A stretch of 64,000 nt of DNA, from contig NZ_FOOK01000010.1 of the NCBI RefSeq assembly GCF_900113175.1, positions 38,779-102,778 on the forward strand, given 5' to 3'. The stretch is from Planifilum fulgidum. GTDB lineage: Bacteria; Bacillota; Bacilli; Thermoactinomycetales; DSM-44946. Both the position numbers and the translations under genes were made by a program. The notes beneath the pieces are model-generated. The model worked only from the letters and a program-made list of their open reading frames with translations, searched no databases and was not told the origin of the DNA. Below are positions 43,605 to 52,035 of the stretch, one piece after another; position 1 is the first letter of the stretch, and every line of letters starts with the position of its first letter.

Positions 43605-44455
43605 CAAGCTATTTCAAAAACATGATCTGCCAATGTAAAATGGAAGCATGAGTACGAGACATGAGCTGACAGACGAACAATGGGCTGTGATTGAACCCCT
43701 TCTTCCCAAACCAAAACCGGGACCCGGACGTCCGCCCGCAGATCCGCGAAAAACCCTGAACGGAATTCTCTACGTCTTGAAAACCGGTTGTACTTGGGCG
43801 GACATGCCCCGGCAATATGGTTCTCCCACCACCTGTTGGCGGCGATTGAAACAATGGTCGGAAGACGGAACATGGGAGCGGATTTGGCGTGCGCTGTTAA
43901 GTCGAATGGATGCGGAAGAGAAAATCGAATGGGCTCAAGCTTTTCTGGATAGTCGATTTGTTCCTGCCAAAAAAGGGGAGACGGGATTGGAAAAACCAAG
44001 GTGGGCAAGGGAACCAAGGTCATGATGGTATCGGATGGAAACGGGGTGCCGATCGGTCTGTATCTGGACAGCGCCCACCATCATGAAATCCGCTTGGCGG
44101 ATGCCACCCTGAAAACGGTTTGGGTACCGCAAAGGCGGGGACGCCCCCGAACACGGCCCAAGGAATTGGTGGCTGACAAAGCTTATGACAGCCGTTCTTT
44201 TCGAATTTGGTTGCGCCGACGGGGGATCAAACCCACCATTCCCACCATTCAGCGAAAAAGCCGCAAACCCCGTCGTGGCCGACCCATCCGTGTGGGAGAG
44301 GGATACCGCCGGCGTTGGATCATTGAACGCTGCTTCGGGTGGATGAACAATTACCGGCGGTTGGTAGTTCGATATGACCGATACTTGCATATTTATAGAG
44401 CTTTTTGCCTGATTGCATTCATTATTTGGTGTGTAAACCGAATTTTGAAATAGTT
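43605..44455 (+). mobile_element. IS5-family insertion sequence
   Basis: The element is bounded by an 11-bp perfect inverted repeat, CTATTTCAAAA (43609-43619) and TTTTGAAATAG (44443-44453). CTA occurs just outside each end (43602-43604 and 44456-44458) and could be the target duplication, though the exact borders are uncertain by two or three bases. It contains one transposase read through a frameshift. It lies between the two copies of the regulator/methyltransferase module. Confidence 0.82.
43648..44453 (+). CDS. IS5-family transposase, expressed by probable -1 frameshift
   Basis: The first frame (43648-44025) gives the N-terminal DNA-binding part (LTDEQWAVIEPLLP, GCTWADMPRQYG) and the first catalytic Asp in FLDSRF. 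The second frame (44001-44453) gives VADKAYDSRSF and the catalytic Glu in RRWIIERCFGWM. They are joined by AAAAAAGGGG at 43969-43978. A -1 slip on the six A residues yields an uninterrupted ~268-aa DDE transposase running AKKRGDGIGKTKVGKG. This is the usual frameshift device of the group, so the element may be active rather than broken. Confidence 0.82.
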
Positions 44456-44458
44456 CTA

Positions 44459-44852
44459 ATGTTTTTCCTTGATTCATAACTCGACCCATCTAAACGGGCT
44501 GGTTTCTTTAGCGACATAGAAGGGAGTAATTTACAAAGAATCTTGCAAAACGGTGCCTGAAGAGCTGTTACCTGTGCGCGACAGTGTGGTCACTGGGCGA
44601 AAAATAGATGGAAAAACCGACGCAATTGCTCTTACCCAAGAAGTCCGGTGATGTCGGGCGGTCAGCCGCGACCTTTCTTTGCGCATTCTCAGAACAACCT
44701 TCTCAGCGACGCAGTCAGTTGTGATCCTTATTCCGTCCAAGAAAAAACAAAATACCGCCGATCTCCGAACACTTCCGTGCAGCGGAGAGCGACGGCCTGC
44801 GATACCCGAAACCGCATAGAGAAGGCTTTAGCCATTATCCGGTTTATCATTG
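44459..44852. other. Intergenic region after the IS element
   Basis: Nearly 400 bases separate the IS end from the second XRE-TPR gene, whose stop is at 44853. A short minus-strand frame (44531-44740) shows no recognisable fold. I see no terminator with a T tract for the minus-strand gene. Confidence 0.45.
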
Positions 44853-46208
44853 TTACCCCCACCATCGAGGCATCGGATCACGGAAATCACCTCCCCAGGG
44901 GATCTCCCCTTCCTTTTCTTTCATTATATGCATTTCCCGGAGACAGTTCAAAAACTTCTCTTCATCCACTCCCCGCCAGCACCGGGCCAGATGGAACAGC
45001 AATTCGTATTCCTGATGTCTCAACTGGTGCCGCCGGGCCAGTTCCAGCGCCCGTTGGTAATAGCTGACCGCCTCTTTTTTCCGATCCCGCATGCGCCAAT
45101 AATCGCCCAAGATTTTAAGAGCATTCACCAACCGCGGGAAATTCTCAAACCGTTCGGCGATTTCAGCGGCTTTGTTTGCATACTCAAAGGCCCGGTCCCA
45201 CTCACCGCGCTGAATATACAGCCTTCCCAACTCGGCATAGGTGGATGACACCACCACCGGATCGTCGGTCTCATCCTTCAGATCCAAAGCCATGGTGTAA
45301 CAGTGAACCGCCTCGGCCCATTCCCCCTTCATCTTGTAAAGGTCGCCCAATAGATTCCAGAGATTAAAGGCCTGTAAGTAATGTTGGCTGATACGGGCCC
45401 TCTTCAAACCTTCCAGGGCGGTGTGAAAGGCTCCTTCGAAATCGTTGGTTTTGCGGAGACAGTCCGCCCGCAGGTAATAGAGACCGAGCAGGGTGGCCGT
45501 CCGTTCAATCCGGTCCCGATCTTTCCAGGCTTCCTCCACCACGTTCAGCGCGGGTCCCCAAAGTTCCCTCTCGCGCAGGTACACTGCTTTGTTGTGGAGG
45601 AGCACGTACTTATATTCCCGGCGTTCTCCTCCCTCGACGAAAGCCTTCAGCCCCTTGTCCGCGTAATCCAGGGCCTGGTCCAGATCGCCCCGTTGGTAAC
45701 CGCACTGCCCCAGATTCGCATAAGCGGCCGCCTCGATGTTGGTCCGTTCCCGTCCCTGCTGTTGGATGTACTCGATCGCCTTGAACAGGGCCTCTTCGGC
45801 CTTCTTCCAATTCTGGAGAAAACAATGGCATTTTCCCGTCACAAAGTAATATTCCGGGAGCAGGGACTCCTCCTCCGGCTGAAGTTGTTCCAGCAGATGC
45901 CGGGCTTTCCGCAGTTCGCCCCGATCCAGCATCATCTCGACGGAGAGAAGCCGGAGCCGGGCCGCTTGCCGCTTTTTTTCGTGTTCTTCGGCCGTTTGCA
46001 AAAGTTTCTCGATGGAAATCCCCAGTTTCTTCATCAGGTACTCGGTCTTGTCGGCCCCGACGCTGGGCAATCCCCGCTCGATGTTGCTGATGGTGGTCGC
46101 CGAGATGTTCTCATCGGCCAGATTTTCGATGGATAATCCCCGCTTTTTCCGATGGGCGCGAATGACGGCTCCCAATTCTTTTCCGTCGATCCCGAATGTT
46201 TTATCCAT
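44853..46208 (-). CDS. XRE-family HTH regulator with tetratricopeptide repeats (module copy 2)
   Basis: This 451-aa protein has an HTH at residues 10-65 (GAVIRAHRKKRGLSIENLADENISATTISNIERG) followed by at least eight canonical TPRs, for example AYANLGQCGYQRGDLDQALDYADKGL, STYAELGRLYIQRGEWDRAFEYANKA and LKILGDYWRMRDRKKEAVSYYQRAL. The RRNPP-like architecture predicts control by a small peptide or protein. It is divergent from the copy 2 methyltransferase across 554 bases that hold an extended -10 promoter and a 24-codon ORF. It differs clearly in sequence from the copy 1 regulator, so the regulators are older paralogues than the methyltransferases or were exchanged. Confidence 0.85.
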   Translation of the reverse strand: MDKTFGIDGKELGAVIRAHRKKRGLSIENLADENISATTISNIERGLPSVGADKTEYLMKKLGISIEKLLQTAEEHEKKRQAARLRLLSVEMMLDRGELRKARHLLEQLQPEEESLLPEYYFVTGKCHCFLQNWKKAEEALFKAIEYIQQQGRERTNIEAAAYANLGQCGYQRGDLDQALDYADKGLKAFVEGGERREYKYVLLHNKAVYLRERELWGPALNVVEEAWKDRDRIERTATLLGLYYLRADCLRKTNDFEGAFHTALEGLKRARISQHYLQAFNLWNLLGDLYKMKGEWAEAVHCYTMALDLKDETDDPVVVSSTYAELGRLYIQRGEWDRAFEYANKAAEIAERFENFPRLVNALKILGDYWRMRDRKKEAVSYYQRALELARRHQLRHQEYELLFHLARCWRGVDEEKFLNCLREMHIMKEKEGEIPWGGDFRDPMPRWWG

Positions 46209-46394
46209 CTTTCACCCTTCCTCCTCCGCCGTGAAGGAGCATGGAATTTTTTTGCCGTTGAACGGAAATTCGCGTTCCAGCCGGCTTCTTCTCTTCATTC
46301 ACCATGATCCCTCGCAAAAATAAATTCATTGAATGGGTTATTTTACGAATATATACTCAAATTAAAGCGAGGGACGGAAGATATGATGAATAAA

Positions 46395-46403
46395 TGATAT
46401 AAT
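46395..46403 (+). promoter_or_regulatory. Extended -10 promoter before the 24-codon ORF
   Basis: TGATATAAT (46395-46403) is a perfect extended -10 element with no good -35. It lies 28 bases before ATG 46431 and points toward the methyltransferase, so it is the likely promoter of module copy 2 and a target for the XRE-TPR regulator. Confidence 0.5.
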
Positions 46404-46430
46404 CCGTTTCAAGGATGAAGAGGGAAGTTA

Positions 46431-46505
46431 ATGATTTTGATTTTCCTACATTCTGATTTCAATTATAAACAATGGTTTTCATGCGTGAAAAGAAAAAGGG
46501 AGTGA
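46431..46505 (+). CDS. Candidate signalling-peptide precursor, 24 codons
   Basis: ATG to TGA encodes a 24-residue peptide with a hydrophobic start (MILIFL), aromatic residues in the middle and a basic end (VKRKRE). GAGGGAA sits 4-5 bases upstream and a -10 promoter element lies just before it. It occupies the intergenic region between an XRE-TPR regulator and its divergent target, where RRNPP systems encode their propeptides. The remaining 46209-46762 DNA holds a second tiny TTG-initiated ORF (46512, MKTNPLYPKRMLM) and nothing else recognisable. Expression is unproven. Confidence 0.3.
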   Translation: MILIFLHSDFNYKQWFSCVKRKRE

Positions 46506-46762
46506 AGGCATTGAAAACAAACCCTCTGTACCCAAAAAGGATGTTGATGTAAAACGAGAGGCTGATCAACGAAACGGCGTGCATGAAGAGGTGAAAGGTC
46601 CAGTAAGAAAACAATAACCGTACAGGCCGGCCTTCTCCTTTCCGTCAGAACCAGGGATGTCGCAGGAAGACACGAATCCGGTTATTACTGCCTGGGGACA
46701 AGTTTTTCCGCAATGGATGAAAAGATGATGCTTACTGAAAAACCTCGGAAAGGGGCGAAAAA

Positions 46763-47584
46763 ATGGAAGACGATCGCAATGGACGGAACCAGCTGTTCGG
46801 AGCGATGGAGAGCGGGATTTCCCTCGGTTTTCCTGATCTTCCCGATGTCTTTTTCGACGAGATGCGCCGGTGTTTCCGCCTCGACGGCGGCGGGCGGATG
46901 CTTGCGCTATGGTGCGGCGCGGGGCGGTTTCTTCCCCTTGCCGAAGACTTCGAAACGGTCCTGATCGTGGACCCGGAACCGGGCCGGCTGGCCGAGGCCA
47001 TGCGGGAAGCCGATCGGCTGGGGATCGACAACGTCATCCTGCTGGAAGGGGGGATTGAGGTCCTGCATCCCCGGATGGGACAGTTCCGCCTGGTGGTCGT
47101 GCAGGATGCGTTTCTCCGGAAGGATCGGAAGCGGCTGCTGACCTTTCTGGGGAAAATGACGGAACCGGAGGGTGGGATTGCCATCGCCGACGTTCACCGG
47201 TGCGGTCCCCTCGCCGATTGGCAGAAGGTCGCTTTGGAAGTTTTACGGAACCGGATTGGGGGAAGGTTGCCCGAGGGTTGGCCGGAAACCCTCCGGCACT
47301 CCGCGGGGCGGCATGAACAACAACGGACGGGACCGCCCTTCCGGCGGGTGGCCACTTTCACCCATATATGGACACGGAAGCTGACCATCGATCAAGCGGT
47401 GACCGGAATCCTTTCCGCCCTATGTCCTTTTCCGGGGGTCACCTTCAAGGAACGGCAAACCCTGGAGGAGGTGTTGCGGGCCGCCCTTCGGGACGTCGAA
47501 CCGTCGGGATTACTTGAGGAGCGACTCCGTCTCAATGCCGTCTTTGCCTGGAAAGGGGAATCGCCGTTGACTGCGAGTCTTTGA
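46763..47584 (+). CDS. Class I SAM-methyltransferase-like protein (module copy 2)
   Basis: This 273-aa paralogue of the gene at 42653 has a better-preserved motif I (MLALWCGAGRFLPLAEDFETV, then LIVDPEPGRLAEAM) and the same body (LHPRMGQFRLVVVQDAFLRKD, GGIAIADVHRCGPLADW). It is extended by ~20 residues at the C-terminus. The start is ATG 46763 behind AAGGGGCG. An intact 106-aa partner follows after 17 bases. The target of methylation, if any, is unknown. The repeated pairing with an XRE-TPR regulator suggests a peptide- or stress-triggered function. Confidence 0.68.
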   Translation: MEDDRNGRNQLFGAMESGISLGFPDLPDVFFDEMRRCFRLDGGGRMLALWCGAGRFLPLAEDFETVLIVDPEPGRLAEAMREADRLGIDNVILLEGGIEVLHPRMGQFRLVVVQDAFLRKDRKRLLTFLGKMTEPEGGIAIADVHRCGPLADWQKVALEVLRNRIGGRLPEGWPETLRHSAGRHEQQRTGPPFRRVATFTHIWTRKLTIDQAVTGILSALCPFPGVTFKERQTLEEVLRAALRDVEPSGLLEERLRLNAVFAWKGESPLTASL

Positions 47585-47601
47585 TCCGGGGAGGGGAGTG
47601 A

Positions 47602-47922
47602 ATGTTGAAGGAACACGATATTCTCCAATGGTTGTTTCAATTAATCGTGGATCACGTGCAGAAGACGGATGAAAACAAAGGATTTGTCCGCCGGTTGGAG
47701 GTCGACCATGACGGGCTGAATCTGTTCACGAAGAGCGGCGAAAATTTTCGCATCATTGTCCAAAACCCATCCACAGTGTCCGAACGGGGACGGGATATCG
47801 AGTCCGCACCCTCCCGGTCGTCCAACAAGGGCATTTATCTCCCCCGATCGGATTGGGAGATCTTAGTCGAAGCCTGCGAATCGATGCTGCAGTATTTGAA
47901 ATCCCTGTCAGCTGAATGTTGA
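47602..47922 (+). CDS. Small partner protein of the methyltransferase module
   Basis: This 106-aa hydrophilic protein is not recognisable to me. It has an N-terminal helix (HDILQWLFQLIVDHVQ), a short beta stretch (VDHDGLNLFTKSGENFRIIV) and a C-terminal helix (WEILVEACESMLQYLKSL). ATG 47602 follows GGGAGGGGAG. It is the intact version of the pseudogene at 43425, which shows that the methyltransferase/partner pair was duplicated as a unit. It may be an accessory subunit or a specificity factor. Confidence 0.65.
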   Translation: MLKEHDILQWLFQLIVDHVQKTDENKGFVRRLEVDHDGLNLFTKSGENFRIIVQNPSTVSERGRDIESAPSRSSNKGIYLPRSDWEILVEACESMLQYLKSLSAEC

Positions 47923-47940
47923 GGGATTTATATATATGGA

Positions 47941-49437
47941 TTAGACGAAATACAAAGCTTTAGGATCTCCCATCTGGGGCAACATACCCCGATTGTAGAA
48001 GCCGGCGCTTTTGTCTGCATACTCGATCGTAACTGGAAGACGGGACTTGTTGAGGGCGTGGATGTTCATAAAGGAAAGAGCAAAGATGTCTTCCATGATA
48101 TCCTTCATGCTTTGGGAGCCGCACCATTTTTCCACCTTGATCGTTTGGGCCATCCCGATATGATCCCTGGGGGAGGTGGTGCATAGGTAGCCGAGGTTGT
48201 CCTGAATGTAGGCGATTCCATCGGCATTCTCCCAGCGTTTTTGATTCGGATTCCATTTGGCCATTCGGCGGTTGGTGTTTTTGATAATAGAAACATAATC
48301 AAAGGGAATACCAAGATCATCGAAAATTTCGCATAACCATTCGATTTCTTCGCGATGTCCCAGGCCGTCCCGGTGGATGGTGATGTGCCGGGGGCGTTGT
48401 CCGCGGTGTTTTTGATACTGGTGTATGGTTTCGGATACGACCCGACTGAGGGTATCTTGGCTGATGATCTCTCCGGAATCGTGGGATGCAATGGGATTGG
48501 ACCACAGGATTCGTCCATCCTTGCCTACCACCTGAACCAGTCCCGCGGCGTGTTTCCCTTCTTCCCGGCTTTTGTCCAATCCGATGAAGCAGTCGGAATG
48601 CAGTTCTTCGGATAGAAGCCAGGGTTGAATACCGCTTTTTGCGTAGATTTGAAGCAAAATATTCATGTAAATGTATTCTTTTGCATTCTTTTTTACTTTG
48701 GGATCATTCGTTGCTTGGATGGTTTCCGTGGTGATAACCTGTGTCGCCAGAGCAAGCCGTCCTCCCAGCTCCTGTTTGACGATTTGATAATAATCTTTTG
48801 ATTTCTTTTTAGATGTGATAATCACTGTCAGGCATTTGAGGTCATTTTCAAGTCTTTTCAGTTCCATTCGTAATTGATTTGAATTGGTGAAGGAGAGGAT
48901 GCTTTTTTTTCCGCCTTTTTCCCTTTCGAGGCGAATCCCCAATTTTTCGGATCGTTTCTCCAGTTGATCTGCAAAGGGAAACCCTTCACGGCGGGCAATG
49001 GATTCCCATTCCCTGGCATCAAGCAGATAACGGTATTTCACTCTTCGGTTTTGATCCATCACTCCCTTTTGTTTTAGACCCGTCAACAGTTCGAAATGTT
49101 TCACCTCGAATCCGTTACCGATCAGTAGAGATGGTTCGGTAAATTCATGAACTTGATATTTTCCTTCCACCTGTAGGCCTTCATTACAAAAATGGAGAGG
49201 GAAGGATGCATGGGATTTCCAGATATTCAAAAAGCTCCGGGCGTAATTCATAAGCCGGTTGGTCTTCTCATCAGCAGAGAGTTTTGCTGCTTTTTGTGCG
49301 GCGTAGGGGATGGATTCCGTTCGCGGTTCCAACCTCAACAATTGAGGAATGAAATACAGGTGTTTCTTATTTTTTGAACCCTTGGTTACGCCTAAGAGAG
49401 AAGCATATCGATGCTGAGCACCAGCTTTATGGAATCG
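47941..49437 (-). pseudogene. 5'-truncated prokaryotic Argonaute (PAZ end, L2, MID, PIWI)
   Basis: The open frame runs from the base after a TGA at 49438 to 47941. From TTG 49341 it gives 466 aa covering the L2 linker (FTEPSLLIGNG), the MID domain (about 100-225) and the PIWI domain. The catalytic tetrad is complete: D256 (IGLDKS), E291 (SGEIIS), D325 (HRDG) and D443 (EYADKSAG), with spacings close to those of Thermus Argonaute. Upstream codons in frame still encode PAZ-end-like residues (KKHLYFIPQLL), but no ATG, GTG or ribosome binding site is found and an unrelated gene ends 25 bases beyond. It is most likely a long pAgo that lost its N and PAZ parts; a short functional PIWI protein is possible. 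Confidence 0.75.
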
Positions 49438-49461
49438 TCATTTCCAGTTGCTATAGTGTAG

Positions 49462-50082
49462 TTAAATTTTCTCCAAGTAATCCAGTAAATACGGCGGCCC
49501 GGTTACATAGGTCTGTTCAAGTGAAAAGCGATGTTGCATAGTGGTTAAGAAATTCTTTAAAAGAGGAGCGTTAATTCGAGCCATTTCCATACTTTGAGGA
49601 GTTCTCATTAATAGAGGAGCATATATATCAAAATCCATGTCAAAGGACAACCAGATAGGATCATTTTGCGCATCATGAATTAGTTTTTTGTCTATATCCA
49701 GCTCTAAAAACAGAGAAAGTGTTCCTCCATTTTCAAGTGTAATTTTTTTCAAGGAATGATCCGAACCGACTTCATAACAATGTAGAGATAAATAGATATG
49801 AATATCTGTGACGTCATCATTTCCACTCAAGTAACTTTTGAGCTGTTTTTGAAAACCTTTTTCTTTGCAGTTGATAACAAATGCTTCCTCTCCGATACTG
49901 AGTGTTCCTACTTCCACTTTATTAGGTGAAGCAAAGGGATATAAAATATCTAGAAGCCCTTGCACAACTTCGATGAGCCATTTTTTTCGTGTATCCGTAT
50001 CGTTAAGGCTTTTGAGATTGTAATCGGTGAAACGGTAAATCCACATGGATTCATATTCAGTCCAAGCTTTCGATGGGTTCAT
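49462..50082 (-). CDS. Hypothetical protein next to the Argonaute fragment
   Basis: This 206-aa acidic soluble protein starts at ATG 50082, 8 bases after AAGGGG; an in-frame GTG at 50091 lies too close to that site. It has mixed alpha/beta character, with a run such as LSFDMDFDIYAPLLMR and a C-terminal helix-rich part ending GPPYLLDYLEKI. I do not recognise a family; it reads like a polymorphic-toxin immunity or phage-type protein. It is AT-rich like the Argonaute fragment, which suggests both arrived by transfer. Function is unknown. Confidence 0.6.
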   Translation of the reverse strand: MNPSKAWTEYESMWIYRFTDYNLKSLNDTDTRKKWLIEVVQGLLDILYPFASPNKVEVGTLSIGEEAFVINCKEKGFQKQLKSYLSGNDDVTDIHIYLSLHCYEVGSDHSLKKITLENGGTLSLFLELDIDKKLIHDAQNDPIWLSFDMDFDIYAPLLMRTPQSMEMARINAPLLKNFLTTMQHRFSLEQTYVTGPPYLLDYLEKI

Positions 50083-50146
50083 TGAATTCACCCCTTAGGG
50101 AAGTTCCGGATAATTTGATTTTGCGGCGCGTGGATGAATTCTAATA

Positions 50147-50326
50147 TTAAATTATTTTCTCTATAAATGGCATAACCTTGCGCTCGATATAGGTTTTTTT
50201 CAAGGTGTGAATGAGCCGGGGGTGATTCCCGACGAAACGCTGCCAGCCTTCCGACAGCCGATCGATCCGTTCCAGGAGATGGGCGCGCAGGCGGTTCAGC
50301 ATCACCGGGAGCAGAACCCCTTTCAA
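50147..50326 (-). CDS. Short ORF or gene remnant
   Basis: A 59-residue frame from TTG 50326 has protein-like composition (LPVMLNRLRAHLLERIDRL, then SEGWQRFVGNHPRLIHTLK, then YIERKVMPFIEKII). An AAAAAGGA lies 14 bases upstream of the TTG, a little far. I cannot name the family. It is probably the 3' end of a gene otherwise lost, with codon use like the GC-rich host and unlike the flanking AT-rich DNA. Confidence 0.4.
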   Translation of the reverse strand: MKGVLLPVMLNRLRAHLLERIDRLSEGWQRFVGNHPRLIHTLKKTYIERKVMPFIEKII

Positions 50327-50327
50327 A

Positions 50328-50356
50328 TTTTGGATATGTCCTTTTTATGATACAAT
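50328..50356 (+). promoter_or_regulatory. Possible promoter of the mtnE leader
   Basis: TTTTGG, a 17-base spacer and TACAAT (50351-50356). The -10 is part of the palindrome TACAATCATTGTA (50351-50363), which could bind a regulator. About 500 bases of leader with two terminators follow before mtnE. Confidence 0.35.
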
Positions 50357-50552
50357 CATTGTAAAAAAAATAAAAGTGCTAGTATTTGAATATCACAAGA
50401 TATCTCCGGTGGTAGACCATAATCCCTTGGAAGTGTTTTTTTGCCGGAGATCCATAGGGAAAAAATGTTGGGAAGACTCAGGATCACCACTTGCTATTTA
50501 TTCGGGGAGAGTTTTGCCGCTTCGTTTTCAGCCAGCTGGGCTTTCGCCGCAT

Positions 50553-50583
50553 AACCCCTCCGGCCACACGGCAAGGGTTTTTT
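50553..50583 (+). terminator. Terminator-like hairpin in the mtnE leader
   Basis: AACCC/GGGTT (50553-50557 with 5075-79 of the same row, i.e. 50575-50579) encloses an inner GCC/GGC stem and is followed by a run of T residues. It lies about 270 bases before mtnE. Confidence 0.5.
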
Positions 50584-50685
50584 GGGAGCTGCAACGATTT
50601 GTCGTACTGCGTTAGGGTTTTGAATTCTCAAATATACAGTGCAATTCCCGGTTTCCCCTGTCGTTGCCACGGAGGTGTGCCGTGA

Positions 50686-50720
50686 CTTTGCTGGAGCATA
50701 ATGCTTTGCTGGAGCATAAT
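50686..50720 (+). repeat. Tandem 17-bp direct repeat
   Basis: CTTTGCTGGAGCATAAT occurs at 50686-50702 and again at 50704-50720, a period of 18. The second copy supplies the 5' arm of the hairpin that follows. Confidence 0.8.
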
Positions 50721-50747
50721 CATGCTCCTCCTTGGTTTGCGTTTTTT
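50711..50747 (+). terminator. Intrinsic terminator shortly before mtnE
   Basis: GGAGCAT/ATGCTCC with a 4-base loop (50711-50728) is followed after 13 bases by six T residues. It ends 100 bases before mtnE and could be an attenuator or the terminator of an upstream transcript. The alternative pairing with the first direct-repeat copy is notable. Confidence 0.55.
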
Positions 50748-50847
50748 GTCCGAGACATCACAACTTGAGGTGAAGCATTCTTTTGACAGATTCTCCTTCG
50801 ACGTTTAACATCAACATCAAAAGAGTTTGCGGATGGGAAGTGGGAAG

Positions 50848-52035
50848 ATGCGGTTTCAACCGGCGGATATGCTCGGGCGGCTTCCCGAGCAGTTTTTTGC
50901 CCGGCTGGTGGGAAAGGTGGCCGCCAAGATCCAGGCGGGGCACGATGTGATCAATCTGGGGCAGGGCAATCCCGATCTGCCGACGCCGCCGCACATTGTG
51001 GAGGCCCTCAAGAAGGCGGCGGACAAGCCGAAACTCCACCGCTATTCGCCCTTTCGCGGATACCGTTTCCTGAGGGAGGCGGTGGCGGAATTTTACCGGC
51101 GGGAGTACGGGGTGACGCTGGATCCGGAGCGGGAAGTGGCGGTCCTGTTCGGCGCCAAGGCGGGGCTGGTGGAGATTTCGCAGTGTTTTCTCAATCCGGG
51201 CGATCTCGCCTTGGTGCCGGATCCGGGCTATCCGGACTACTGGTCGGGGATCGCCATCGCCGGAGCGGAGATGGGCAGGATGCCTCTCACCGCGGAAAAC
51301 GGCTTCCTGCCGGATTATTCGATGCTCTCCGCCCGGCAGCTGGAGCGGGCCAAGCTGATGTTCATCAACTATCCGAACAATCCGACCGGCGCCGTGGCCT
51401 CCCGGGAGTTCTTCCGGGAGACGGTGGAGGTGGCGGCGAAGCACGGGATTCTGGTGGTGCACGATTTCGCCTACGGGGCGATCGGGTTTGACGGCAGAAA
51501 ACCGGTCAGTTTCCTGGAGGTTCCCGGAGCCAAAGAGGTGGGCGTGGAGTTCTACACCCTGAGCAAAACCTATAACATGGCCGGCTGGCGCGTGGGCTTC
51601 GCCGTGGGCAACGAAAGCGTGATCGAGGCGATCAACCTGATCCAGGACCATTATTACGTCAGCCTGTTCGGGGCGGTCCAGGCCGCGGCGGCGGAGGCGC
51701 TGCTGGGTCCCCAGGACTGCGTGAAAGAACTGGTTTCGACCTATGAGCGGCGGAGAAACGCGTTCATCGGAAAGCTCCGGGAAGCGGGCTGGGAGGTGCA
51801 GCCGCCGGCGGGCTCCTTTTTCTGCTGGCTGCCCGTGCCGAAGGGGTACACCTCCGAATCCTTTGCCGATCTCCTGCTGGAGCGGGTCCACGTGGCGGTG
51901 GCGCCGGGAAATGGATTCGGGGAGCACGGTGAGGGGTATGTGCGGGTCGGCCTGCTCACGGAGGAGTCCCGCCTGGCGGAGGCGGCGGAACGGATCGTCC
52001 GGCTCGGGTTGTTTTCGCCTTCGGTGAACACCTAG
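50848..52035 (+). CDS. mtnE: PLP-dependent aminotransferase, MtnE-like
   Basis: This 395-aa fold-type I aminotransferase closely resembles the Bacillus methionine-salvage enzyme MtnE (YkrV), which transaminates 2-keto-4-methylthiobutyrate to methionine. Matching blocks include INLGQGNPDLPTPPHIVEAL, FINYPNNPTGA, VVHDFAYGAIGFDG and the Schiff-base lysine in YTLSKTYNMAGWRVGF. ATG 50848 was chosen because MRFQPADML aligns with the family N-terminus; TTG 50827 and ATG 50833 are alternatives. No other mtn gene is adjacent. The leader holds two terminator-like hairpins, but I do not find an S-box SAM riboswitch. Confidence 0.78.
   Translation: MRFQPADMLGRLPEQFFARLVGKVAAKIQAGHDVINLGQGNPDLPTPPHIVEALKKAADKPKLHRYSPFRGYRFLREAVAEFYRREYGVTLDPEREVAVLFGAKAGLVEISQCFLNPGDLALVPDPGYPDYWSGIAIAGAEMGRMPLTAENGFLPDYSMLSARQLERAKLMFINYPNNPTGAVASREFFRETVEVAAKHGILVVHDFAYGAIGFDGRKPVSFLEVPGAKEVGVEFYTLSKTYNMAGWRVGFAVGNESVIEAINLIQDHYYVSLFGAVQAAAAEALLGPQDCVKELVSTYERRRNAFIGKLREAGWEVQPPAGSFFCWLPVPKGYTSESFADLLLERVHVAVAPGNGFGEHGEGYVRVGLLTEESRLAEAAERIVRLGLFSPSVNT

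Noticed and set aside
41223..50100. CRISPR array in the accessory region
   Set aside because: No regularly spaced 24-40-base repeats were found here or elsewhere in the window, and no cas genes are present.
50400..50847. Possible S-box (SAM-I) riboswitch before mtnE
   Set aside because: The conserved GGAGGGACxxGCCC and GGCAACC elements are missing, so only a generic attenuator is suggested.
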